From: a virus | Length of the DNA: 20,706 nucleotides | Virus record (IMG/VR): IMGVR_UViG_3300032516_000240 | Location: 1-20,706 of that record | Strand: one strand, 5' to 3' | Shown here: piece after piece, positions 1 to 6,599 of the stretch | Layout: the number at the start of each line of letters is the position of its first letter | Position numbering within the stretch: the stretch's first letter is position 1 | Made by a program: the position numbers and the translations under genes | Notes under the pieces: model-generated | What the model was told of the DNA's origin: nothing | The model's input: only the letters and a program-made list of their open reading frames with translations | The model's database searches: none

Positions 1-100
1 ATACGGTTTGGTGGGGGTTTGGGCCCAAGTTAGGACGGAGTGACCGCGCTAGGTGGGCTAAGGGCCGTTTTGTGCCCTCAACGCACACGCTCGCGCGATC

Positions 101-680
101 GGGGCGAATACCACCTAATCATACCCTATCCTACCCGATAATGGCTTAAACGCCCTCTGCCCGCCCCATACTACCCTAAAGCCACCCAGCACACCCCATG
201 ATTACTGGTACTACCCTATGGCGTAGCATCACACCCTATGCCATAGCATACTACCCTATGGCGTAGCACTAGGGTGCTTGGCGTAGCGGCCAGCCCTATC
301 ACGTAGCACTAGGGTGCTTGACGTAGCATCCAGCCCTATCACGCCCAATGACGTAGCATCACGGCACTTGCTACCGTATCGCGCCCGCCTGGGCTCTAGG
401 AGGGTGCGCCAGGGCGCAGCCTACCCTAGCACGTAGCATAGTACCCAGTGACGTAGCGCACTACCCTAGCACATAGCACAAGGGCTCATCACGTAGCATC
501 AAGGCGCATAGTTACTCATCACATAGCACAAGGGCTCATCACGTAGCATCAAGGCGCAGGCTACCCCATGAGGGTGCATAGTACCTTCAATAGCGCATAA
601 GGGCGCATAGTTACTCATGAGGGCGCATGACTACTCATAAGGGCGACGAGGGTCCAATGAGGGCGAGGAGGGTCGCATCC
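101..680. repeat. Degenerate 10-bp phased repeat array
   Basis: The stretch reads as consecutive 10-base units with loose consensus N5-[GC]-[CT]-A-T-[GC]. Recurrent forms are acgtagcatc, ctaccctatg, agggtgcttg, agggctcatc and aaggcgcata. Between 121 and 580 about 22 CAT or TAT triplets fall at positions equal to 7 modulo 10 (for example 167, 197, 217, 227, 297, 327, 357, 437, 487, 497, 547, 577). A few CATs (242, 472, 522) sit exactly half a turn away. After one 9-base step near 590 the phase continues at 596, 606, 616, 626, 636 and 676. Ten is not a multiple of three, and TAG stops are frequent, so the period is not from coding. It matches one DNA helical turn. Confidence 0.85.
471..558. repeat. 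38-bp perfect direct repeat, 50-bp offset
   Basis: Bases 471-508 are repeated exactly at 521-558. Each copy begins acatagcaca and continues through agggctcatc and acgtagcatc to aaggcgca. The offset is 50 bp, five units of the surrounding 10-base array, so the copies keep the same helical phase. They differ immediately outside the repeat (ctaccctagc versus gttactcatc before it). This looks like a recent local duplication within the array. Confidence 0.9.
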
Positions 681-757
681 CTTCCGATCGCGGTGCGAGG
701 GGCGGGTCTTGCACGTCACGGTTGCGCGAGAGAAAAAGGTCCAAATTTGGTTTTCAC

Positions 758-786
758 TTGCCTTTTGCTTCACATCTACTTATCCT
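758..786 (+). promoter_or_regulatory. Candidate promoter placing the start site at the terS ATG
   Basis: TTGCCT at 758-763 and TATCCT at 781-786 are separated by 17 bases and resemble -35 and -10 boxes (matches are partial). Transcription would begin about 793, next to the ATG at 795, giving a leaderless message. No Shine-Dalgarno sequence precedes that ATG (the upstream bases are cctcccaccct), which fits. This rests on motif similarity only. Confidence 0.3.
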
Positions 787-794
787 CCCACCCT

Positions 795-1304
795 ATGACT
801 CACGCGCACCCATCAAGAACAGCTCTGCGTGCTGGACCAGAAGCGCAACAAGCACTACGGCCCATTCTTCAAGATGACTTCCTCAAGCACTACGCAGTAA
901 CTGGCTTGATAGGCAAGTCAGCGGAACTGGCCGGCACTGAACGGACCACCATTTTTAGCTGGCGCAAGGCGGATGCTGAGTTTGATGCCCGGTGTGTTTT
1001 GGCCCTGAAAACCTACTGTGAGGCGGTGGAAGCTGAGATCCATCGCCGCGCTATTGAGGGTGTGAACGAGCCTGTTTTTTACCAGGGCGAGGTGGTGGGT
1101 CACGTTACGCGGTACAGTGACCGCATGCTGGAACTCCACGCCAAGCGTCACATTCCCGAGTACCGTGAGCGCCAGCAGGTGGACTTGAATGTGAAGGGCG
1201 GCGTGATTGTCGTTCCTGGTATGGCCTTGACAACGCAACAGTGGGAGGCAACCGAGTTTGACACCGAAACCGACAGTCCAACTCTCCCTGTTCCAGCGCC
1301 CTGA
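795..1304 (+). CDS. terS: Terminase small subunit (HTH, DNA recognition)
   Basis: A 169-residue protein predicted to recognise viral DNA and load the packaging motor. Residues about 29-66 form a helix-turn-helix of the kind found in phage small terminases (KHYAVTGLIGKSAELAG, then TTIFSWRKADAEFDAR). A helical region and a short beta hairpin follow (EPVFYQGEVVGHVTRYSDR, residues 92-110), typical of this family, and then a variable tail. The reading frame is open back to 627, but those upstream codons lie in the repeat array and AT-rich leader and look non-coding. ATG 795 was therefore chosen although it has no Shine-Dalgarno sequence. Position directly before the large terminase supports the call. 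The gene adjoins the phased array at 101-680, a possible binding site. Confidence 0.8.
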   Translation: MTHAHPSRTALRAGPEAQQALRPILQDDFLKHYAVTGLIGKSAELAGTERTTIFSWRKADAEFDARCVLALKTYCEAVEAEIHRRAIEGVNEPVFYQGEVVGHVTRYSDRMLELHAKRHIPEYRERQQVDLNVKGGVIVVPGMALTTQQWEATEFDTETDSPTLPVPAP

Positions 1305-1584
1305 CAGCACAAAATACTGGGAAGTGCGCGTCCGCTCCAATATCCGTCTCGGGATAGCCCGCCTGGGCTTCCTTCCCTTTCCAGCAACCCCCCAGTCCAT
1401 CTCAATTCTGGCCGGGGCGCTGGCCGAGGAGCTTTGTGAGCAGTATAGGGACACCCTGGACCCATCTGAAGTGGCTCGCACGGCCCAGGAATGCTATCGG
1501 GAGATCCTGCTAGATCTACCCACGCCCAAACCCGGGGACGAGCAGCCCAATGATCGAGCGGTTAGAGTGGCGGGTTACAACTGA
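1258..1584 (+). CDS. Small hypothetical protein between terS and terL
   Basis: A 108-residue frame that overlaps the end of the small terminase gene by 47 bases and the start of the large terminase gene by 35. It begins with TTG, supported by GGGAGG at 1243-1248 nine bases upstream. No known domain is recognised. The N-terminal part has short beta-like stretches (YWEVRVRSNIRLGIARLGF). A helical stretch follows (ISILAGALAEELCEQYRDTL), with a proline-rich end. Without this frame about 245 bases between terminase subunits would be empty in an otherwise tightly packed operon, which argues that it is real. It may assist packaging, but nothing in the sequence shows this. Confidence 0.65.
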   Translation: MTPKPTVQLSLFQRPDSTKYWEVRVRSNIRLGIARLGFLPFPATPQSISILAGALAEELCEQYRDTLDPSEVARTAQECYREILLDLPTPKPGDEQPNDRAVRVAGYN

Positions 1585-3037
1585 GGGCATTGTCCCGATA
1601 CTGCATCGGGGCACCTCACAGGTCGAGGTGGCGTGGGCTCCTCAGCCTGGTAGTCAGGTGGCGTTTCTCACCTGCCCAGTGCAGGAAGCACTGTACGAGG
1701 GCGAACGTGGGCCGGGCAAGTCTGATGCTTTGATCATGGCCTTTGGCCAGCACGTGGGCAAGGGCTGGGGCCAGGCGTGGCGCGGAATCCTTTTCAGACG
1801 TACCTACCCCGAACTGCAAGACATCATCGCCAAATCGCAGAAGTGGTTCCCGCGTATCTGGCCCCAGGCCAAGTACAACCGGGCTGAGCACTTTTGGGAG
1901 TGGCCGGATGGGGAGATGTTCTTTTTCCGGCAGTTTGCTCGACCGGAGGATTACTGGAATTACCATGGCCACGAGTACCCATTCATCGCCTGGGAAGAGC
2001 TGACCAACTGGCACAGCCCCGACTGCTACAAGTCCATGTTCAGCTGTAGTCGTTCAACGGCAGTGGGCATACCACTGCTGGTACGTGGCACGTGCAACCC
2101 GTATGGGGTAGGGCATAACTGGGTCAAGGCACGGTGGCGGCTGCCGATTGCCATGGGGCGCGTTATGGGCCCAGTGATTCGGGACGCTGTGGATCGGGAA
2201 GGCCACCCAGAGCCGGAACGGGTGGCAATTCACGGAGAACTACGGGAAAACAAGATTCTGCTCCATGCCCAGCCCAATTACATTGCCAATTTGCGGGCAG
2301 CAGCGCGTAACCCGCAAGAACTGAAGGCGTGGCTGCATGGTGATTGGAACATTGTTGCCGGCGGCATGCTGGATGACGTGTGGGACCCCAAGATTCACGT
2401 ACTTCCAAACTTTCCCTTGACTCGTATCCCCAAGGGGTGGTATGTTGACCGGTCGTATGACCATGGGCAGTCAAAACCGTTCAGCGTGGGCTGGTGGGCG
2501 GAGTCCAATGGTGAGCCCCTCACTGTCAATGACCAGGTCTACGGCCCAGTGCGCGGAGACCTGATTCGCATTGCTGAATGGTATGGCTGGAACGGACAAC
2601 CCAATGAGGGACTGAACTGGGGTGGCCGTGAAATCGGCAGCGGCATACGAGAACGCGAACTCGCTTGGGGGTTAGAAGCAAGGCCAGGTGGGGCCGATGC
2701 GGCCATATTTGATGACTATGAGCCGGGCAGTAGCACTATTGGGGACATGCGGTCAGTAGGGGTGGACTGGGAAAAAGCGGATAAGTCCCCCGGGTCGCGC
2801 AAGCAGGGATGGGAACAGTTACGGAAATACCTACTGGCAGCACAAAACCCAGCACGCGAACATCCGGGGATGTTTGTGTTGGAGCGATGTGGACAGTTCC
2901 AGCGCACACTCCCAGTGCTGCCCCGATCTGATAGAGATCCGGATGATGTGGATGATGAGGCTGAGGATCACATTGGCGACGAGGTACGATACCGGTTGCG
3001 CCGCAAGCGCAGGATTGTGAGGTCGGGCACATGGTGA
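1550..3037 (+). CDS. terL: Terminase large subunit (ATPase and nuclease)
   Basis: The motor that pumps DNA into the procapsid through the portal and cuts the concatemer. The 495 residues show a Walker A-like loop GERGPGKS (51-58), a Walker B strand FIAWEEL (145-151) with the catalytic glutamate pair, and a coupling motif GTCNP (180-184). The C-terminal RNase H-like nuclease follows. YVDRSYDHG (298-306) supplies the first acidic residue, AIFDDY (385-390) fits the second, and the pattern DHxxDxxRY (473-481) closes the domain, as is common in phage large terminases. All key residues are present, so the enzyme looks intact. The start overlaps the preceding gene and has only a weak upstream GGGGA. 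The stop overlaps the portal start by 7 bases. Confidence 0.95.
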   Translation: MIERLEWRVTTEGIVPILHRGTSQVEVAWAPQPGSQVAFLTCPVQEALYEGERGPGKSDALIMAFGQHVGKGWGQAWRGILFRRTYPELQDIIAKSQKWFPRIWPQAKYNRAEHFWEWPDGEMFFFRQFARPEDYWNYHGHEYPFIAWEELTNWHSPDCYKSMFSCSRSTAVGIPLLVRGTCNPYGVGHNWVKARWRLPIAMGRVMGPVIRDAVDREGHPEPERVAIHGELRENKILLHAQPNYIANLRAAARNPQELKAWLHGDWNIVAGGMLDDVWDPKIHVLPNFPLTRIPKGWYVDRSYDHGQSKPFSVGWWAESNGEPLTVNDQVYGPVRGDLIRIAEWYGWNGQPNEGLNWGGREIGSGIRERELAWGLEARPGGADAAIFDDYEPGSSTIGDMRSVGVDWEKADKSPGSRKQGWEQLRKYLLAAQNPAREHPGMFVLERCGQFQRTLPVLPRSDRDPDDVDDEAEDHIGDEVRYRLRRKRRIVRSGTW

Positions 3038-4488
3038 AGGAAAACAGCCCCGCCGCCACCAGCCTAGCCTATGACCACATGCTGCCCAGCTGGGCCAAGA
3101 TCCAGACAGTGCTAGATGGCACGGAGGCGCTACGCAAGGCTGGAACGCTCTATTTACCCCAGCACAAGTACGAATCCAATGATGGGTACACGGAACGGCT
3201 CAGCAAATCGGTGTTGGTGAACCTGACCCGGCTCACGCTCCAGTCATGGGTGGGTAGACCGTTCAGCATTCCCATCAAGTTGGCGGACGTTCCACAGGAA
3301 ATCCTTGATCTGCTGACGGATGTGGACCTGCTGGGCTCTGACCTTCAGATGTTTGCCCGGAATTGGTTTTCTGACGGGGTGGCCAAGGCTTTCAGCCATG
3401 TTTATGTGGACTTTCCGCGCACTGACCTCACCCCTCAGCGTACTCTTCAAACTGACCGTGAGGAGCACATCCGCCCCTATTGGATCCACTGGCGTCCGGA
3501 GCAGCTTTTCTATGCCAGTAGCGAGATGGACCGGGGCCAGGAAGTGCTGACCGAAATTCGGGTGATGGAGAATGTGATCACCCGAGACGGATTTGTTGAG
3601 GCTTCTACACAGCAAATCCGCCGCGTCACCCTGGACGGTCAACGGGTTGAGCTGTTTCAGCTCAAAAAGTTGAGGGGCCGTGGCAAGGTGGTCTGGGCAA
3701 AGGTGGACGAGTACACCTTCAGTTTGCCCACCATCCCCTTGGTCACGTTCTATAGTGACCGTGAAGCGTTCATGCAGGGCACTCCGCCGTTGGAGGACTT
3801 GGCCGACTTGAATCTGTCACATTGGCAGGGGTACAGTGACCAGCAGGCTTGTCTCACGGTGGCCCGGTTCCCGATTCTTGCCCTGAGCGGGGGGTCCGAT
3901 TCTGAGGGTGTGTTGAAAATCGGCCCCAACCGGTGGCTGTACAGCCCGGACCCGGCGGCCAAGTTTTACTATGTGGAGCACAGTGGCAACGCCATTGAGG
4001 CGGGGCGTAAGGACTTGCTGGATAAGGAAGCCCGCATGTCTGAGTACGGGGCCGAGTTTTTGAAAAAGCGGCCCAGTGCTACCACGGCCACGGCGCGCAC
4101 GCTGGATTCCTCTGAGGCCACGTCCCCGCTTCAGGACATGGCGATGCGGTTTGCCACGGCCATGAACCGGGCCTTGGCCCTCACGGCGCAGTGGATGGAC
4201 CTCAAGGAGGGTGGTACAGCGCAGTTGCGCACGGACTTCGGGCCGGAGGACTCCAGCCCGGCGGAACTGACCACACTCCAGGCCACCCGCAAGGATCGTG
4301 ACATCAGCCGCGTCACCTACCTCAAGGAGATCCAGCGGCGCGGCATGTTGCCGGATGACTTCGATCAGGAAGCCGACGCTGAACTGCTTGAGGAAGAGTC
4401 CCTGGAGATGATTGGCACCCTGACGCCAACACCCCCTGAACCGAAGCCTGAGGAGACAGGGGAAGAAACCGAGCCTGAGGAAGAATGA
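3031..4488 (+). CDS. Portal protein (DUF4055-type)
   Basis: A 485-residue protein predicted to form the ring at the capsid vertex through which DNA enters and leaves. The N-terminal pattern YLPQHKYESNDGYTERLSKS (41-60), followed by a helix and SWVGRPFSIP (72-81), is characteristic of DUF4055 portal-like proteins. The long helix around residues 320-390 and the strongly acidic C terminus (from about 468, rich in E and P) also fit. The gene sits between terminase and a MuF-like head protein, the standard portal position. ATG 3031 lies inside the end of terL and has GTGAGG at 3017-3022 as ribosome site, so translation is probably coupled. Confidence 0.88.
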   Translation: MVKENSPAATSLAYDHMLPSWAKIQTVLDGTEALRKAGTLYLPQHKYESNDGYTERLSKSVLVNLTRLTLQSWVGRPFSIPIKLADVPQEILDLLTDVDLLGSDLQMFARNWFSDGVAKAFSHVYVDFPRTDLTPQRTLQTDREEHIRPYWIHWRPEQLFYASSEMDRGQEVLTEIRVMENVITRDGFVEASTQQIRRVTLDGQRVELFQLKKLRGRGKVVWAKVDEYTFSLPTIPLVTFYSDREAFMQGTPPLEDLADLNLSHWQGYSDQQACLTVARFPILALSGGSDSEGVLKIGPNRWLYSPDPAAKFYYVEHSGNAIEAGRKDLLDKEARMSEYGAEFLKKRPSATTATARTLDSSEATSPLQDMAMRFATAMNRALALTAQWMDLKEGGTAQLRTDFGPEDSSPAELTTLQATRKDRDISRVTYLKEIQRRGMLPDDFDQEADAELLEEESLEMIGTLTPTPPEPKPEETGEETEPEEE

Positions 4489-5618
4489 CCGCCAACCAGC
4501 AATTCTTTGACGCACAGGTCCGGCGAGCCATAAGTGTGGCCCGCTACACGTCGGGCGAAGCCCGGCGTGTGGTGGCGCTTCTGGACCAAGCCGACAAAGA
4601 ACTGATGGCGCTCCTACTGGCCAGGCTCACCCCCGGAGACTTCACCTCACAGCGGTACAAGGCCCTGCTGAAAGACATTCGCGCTTTGCGCGCTGAACTT
4701 TGGAAAGTGGCCCGGGGCACCAACCTGACGGAGATGACCCAGCTGACTCAACTGGAGCACTCCTGGGCCAATAGTGCCTTCACCCTGGCCATACCAGTCG
4801 AAATCAGTTTTGCTGTGGTGAGTGCAGAAACCTTGCAGTCACTGCTGACCACAACACCGTTCGGGGGAGCCAATGCTGCGCGCACCCTTCAGGCCTGGTG
4901 GGCTAGGCTTGAGGCCGTGGACGCGCAGCGTGTCCAGGAGGCAATCCAGTCCGGCTTGATACTGGGTGAGGGCATACCGGAAATGGCTGCCAGGGTCCAG
5001 CTGGTGCTTCCGTTGACCCGTAGAAACGCGGAGGCTGTTGTACGGACAGCGGCGAACTTCGCTGCCAGCCTAGCCCACGATGCCTTTTTCCAGGCCAACG
5101 CGGACATAATAGAGGCCTTGCGTTGGATGGCGATGTTGGATGGGCGGACGACGCCAATTTGCCGTGCCCGGGACGGCAAATTGGCCCCCGTAGTGCCCGG
5201 ACAAACAGTCCCACCCCCACGGTTGCAGCCACCCCAAGCACGCCCTCCCGCTCATGTAAAGTGCCGCAGCCGTATGATAGCCATCCTCAGTGTGCTGGGT
5301 ATAGCTGCTGAACTACCTGACCGCGCTTTTGTCCGTGACACCCGCACTGCCAAGCGTCGTGAGTTGGACTTTCGTAAACAGGCCCGGGCCACCGGGCGTC
5401 CCATCCAGGAACTGAAGCGTGAGTGGTCAGAACTGAACATTGGTCGTGTGCCCGGGGTGACCAATTATGATGAGTGGTTGCGCACGCAGTCCCGGGCCTT
5501 TCAGGATGAACTGTTAGGTGCCAAACGGGCTGCGTTGTTCCGTGGTGGAATGAAACTGGACCAGTTTGTGACCTATGACGGAAAGGAGCTTACCCTCAAA
5601 CAATTGGGAGGTGTGTGA
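4485..5618 (+). CDS. Minor head / head morphogenesis protein (MuF-like)
   Basis: A 377-residue minor capsid protein of the phage Mu gpF / SPP1 gp7 type, which in relatives binds the portal and enters the procapsid. The MuF signature is visible: LDGRTTPICRARDGK (218-232) followed by PPAHVKCRSR (254-263), with Cys226, His257 and Cys260 spaced as in the family. The N-terminal 200 residues are helical. The C-terminal segment (YDEWLRTQSRAFQDELLG, then FRGGMKLDQFV and LTLKQL) is a pattern often seen at the end of these proteins. The start codon overlaps the portal stop (ATGA), with GAGGAAG just upstream. The stop overlaps the next tiny gene (TGATG). Confidence 0.88.
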   Translation: MTANQQFFDAQVRRAISVARYTSGEARRVVALLDQADKELMALLLARLTPGDFTSQRYKALLKDIRALRAELWKVARGTNLTEMTQLTQLEHSWANSAFTLAIPVEISFAVVSAETLQSLLTTTPFGGANAARTLQAWWARLEAVDAQRVQEAIQSGLILGEGIPEMAARVQLVLPLTRRNAEAVVRTAANFAASLAHDAFFQANADIIEALRWMAMLDGRTTPICRARDGKLAPVVPGQTVPPPRLQPPQARPPAHVKCRSRMIAILSVLGIAAELPDRAFVRDTRTAKRRELDFRKQARATGRPIQELKREWSELNIGRVPGVTNYDEWLRTQSRAFQDELLGAKRAALFRGGMKLDQFVTYDGKELTLKQLGGV

Positions 5619-5665
5619 TGGCCTGCAAGGGTGGCAAAAAGAAGCCGAAGAAACCGAAGAAGTAA
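5618..5665 (+). CDS. 15-residue lysine-rich mini-protein
   Basis: The frame MACKGGKKKPKKPKK starts at an ATG overlapping the previous stop (TGATG) and ends with TAA. A GGGAGG ribosome site lies at 5606-5611, seven bases before the ATG. Eight of 15 residues are lysine, with KKP repeats and one cysteine. Its good ribosome site, its coupling and its exact fill of the gap suggest it is translated. Such a basic peptide could bind DNA, the portal or the acidic surfaces of procapsid proteins, but this is a guess. It could also be a chance frame. Confidence 0.6.
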   Translation: MACKGGKKKPKKPKK

Positions 5666-5667
5666 AC

Positions 5668-5681
5668 GGGGGTGATCCCCC
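5668..5681 (+). promoter_or_regulatory. Small hairpin abutting the scaffold gene ribosome site
   Basis: GGGGG (5668-5672) and CCCCC (5677-5681) pair around a TGAT loop. The Shine-Dalgarno AAGGAG at 5682-5687 begins at the next base. The stem could modulate ribosome access to the scaffold gene at 5699. No terminator-like U run follows. Confidence 0.45.
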
Positions 5682-5698
5682 AAGGAGCGTGACGCGTC

Positions 5699-6478
5699 AT
5701 GGAGTTCGACTTTGCAAAAAGCACCGTGGTGGACAACCTTGAAACGGTGCCGAAGGATTTTCAGGGGCTGTACCGGGAGCACGAGGGCAAGTTCAAACTC
5801 GACAGTGATCATGCCGGTGTGAAGTCGGCAGTGGCGGCCATTGTCGGGTTGAACCGGGCGTTGGTGGCCAGCCGGGGTGAGGCCCGGGACGCAGCCAAGC
5901 GGGCCGTGGACCTCACTTCCCTGGCAGACTACGGTACGGACCCTGCTTCCATTCTGGAGGGTATCCAGGCCAAGTTGGCTGCGGCGGCTAAGGGCACCGG
6001 TGAGGATGTCAAGACGGCGGTGGCCAAGGCCAAGGAGGCTCTGGAAAAGGAGCATGCCCGTCAGCTGAAAACTGCTGGAGACCAGAACGCGGTGCTTCAG
6101 GGCCAGCTGCACAAGCTGCTGATTGGGTCAGCGGCTACGTCGGCCCTGGCCGAGGCCCAGGCCGTGGATGTGGACCTGGTCATGCCCCACGTGGTGGGCC
6201 AGATTCGGGCCACGGACGAGAACGGTGAGGTGAGTGTGGTTGTGGTGGACGCGGCGGGAGCGGCCCGGTACAGCGGGGTCACTGGCAAGCACATGACCAT
6301 CAAGGAGCTGGTGTCCGAGATGAAGGGCAACACCAAATACGCCCTTTTGTTCAAAAGCAATGCCCAGTCTGGCGGCGGTACTCCGCCCACTCGCCGCACC
6401 ACCCCGGTGGCAACCGGTAAGGAAAAGGACTCCACGTCGAAAATCAATGATGGTTTGGCCGCTCGGCGCGGCCGATAA
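5699..6478 (+). CDS. Scaffold-like head assembly protein
   Basis: A 259-residue protein directly before the major capsid gene, the usual site of an internal scaffold that guides capsid assembly. The start region VPKDFQGLYREHEGKFKLD (17-35) resembles the opening of many phage scaffold or GP20-like minor structural proteins. An alanine- and lysine-rich helical stretch follows (about 90-140, such as AVAKAKEALEKEHARQL), probably a coiled coil. The C-terminal part (from about 145) has a compact beta-like region and a disordered, basic tail ending RRGR, a plausible capsid-binding end. No serine protease motif was seen, so a separate or no maturation protease is implied. ATG 5699 has AAGGAG at 5682-5687. 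Confidence 0.75.
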   Translation: MEFDFAKSTVVDNLETVPKDFQGLYREHEGKFKLDSDHAGVKSAVAAIVGLNRALVASRGEARDAAKRAVDLTSLADYGTDPASILEGIQAKLAAAAKGTGEDVKTAVAKAKEALEKEHARQLKTAGDQNAVLQGQLHKLLIGSAATSALAEAQAVDVDLVMPHVVGQIRATDENGEVSVVVVDAAGAARYSGVTGKHMTIKELVSEMKGNTKYALLFKSNAQSGGGTPPTRRTTPVATGKEKDSTSKINDGLAARRGR

Positions 6479-6599
6479 AATATCGCTTGCCTACTTGAGG
6501 GCAGGCAGCTAGTGTATCAGGAAAGGCCCCAGGGTGATCCAGGGCTACCCACTGAGTGAATCAGTGCCTGAATCAAAACGACAACCCTGGAGGTGACTC
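6479..6599 (+). promoter_or_regulatory. Leader of the major capsid gene with two hairpins
   Basis: This is the longest gap inside the operon (121 bases). It contains GCTTGCC (6485-6491) pairing with GGCAGGC (6500-6506, one G-U pair), and CACTGA (6550-6555) pairing perfectly with TCAGTG (6561-6566) over a 5-base loop. A strong GGAGGT ribosome site follows just before ATG 6600. Neither hairpin has a U run, so they are not classic terminators. They may stabilise or regulate the capsid message. No convincing promoter was found. Confidence 0.5.

Larger units (their letters stand above)
1..794. other. Non-coding region left of the terminase genes
   Basis: No convincing gene lies here. TAG triplets recur in all three forward frames, and frames that open near 627 or 657 start inside a repeat array. 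Bases 1-100 are G-rich at the start and otherwise featureless. Bases 101-680 hold the 10-base array listed separately. Bases 681-794 are a more AT-rich leader that may contain the promoter for the structural operon. A long non-coding stretch directly before the small terminase gene is a usual place for a packaging site or genome end. That role is inference here. Confidence 0.75.

Noticed and set aside
5-23. G-rich run that could form a quadruplex
   Set aside because: Tracts are uneven and mostly only two or three G long; too weak to call without other evidence.
101-680. CRISPR array or telomere-like CCCTA repeats
   Set aside because: Units are only 10 bases, degenerate and contiguous, with no repeat-spacer alternation and no cas genes; CCCTA occurs in only part of the units and is not tandem.
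627-794. Upstream extension of the small terminase gene
   Set aside because: The added residues are encoded by the repeat array and AT-rich leader, are unlike terminase N termini, and no good ribosome site precedes ATG 627 or 657.
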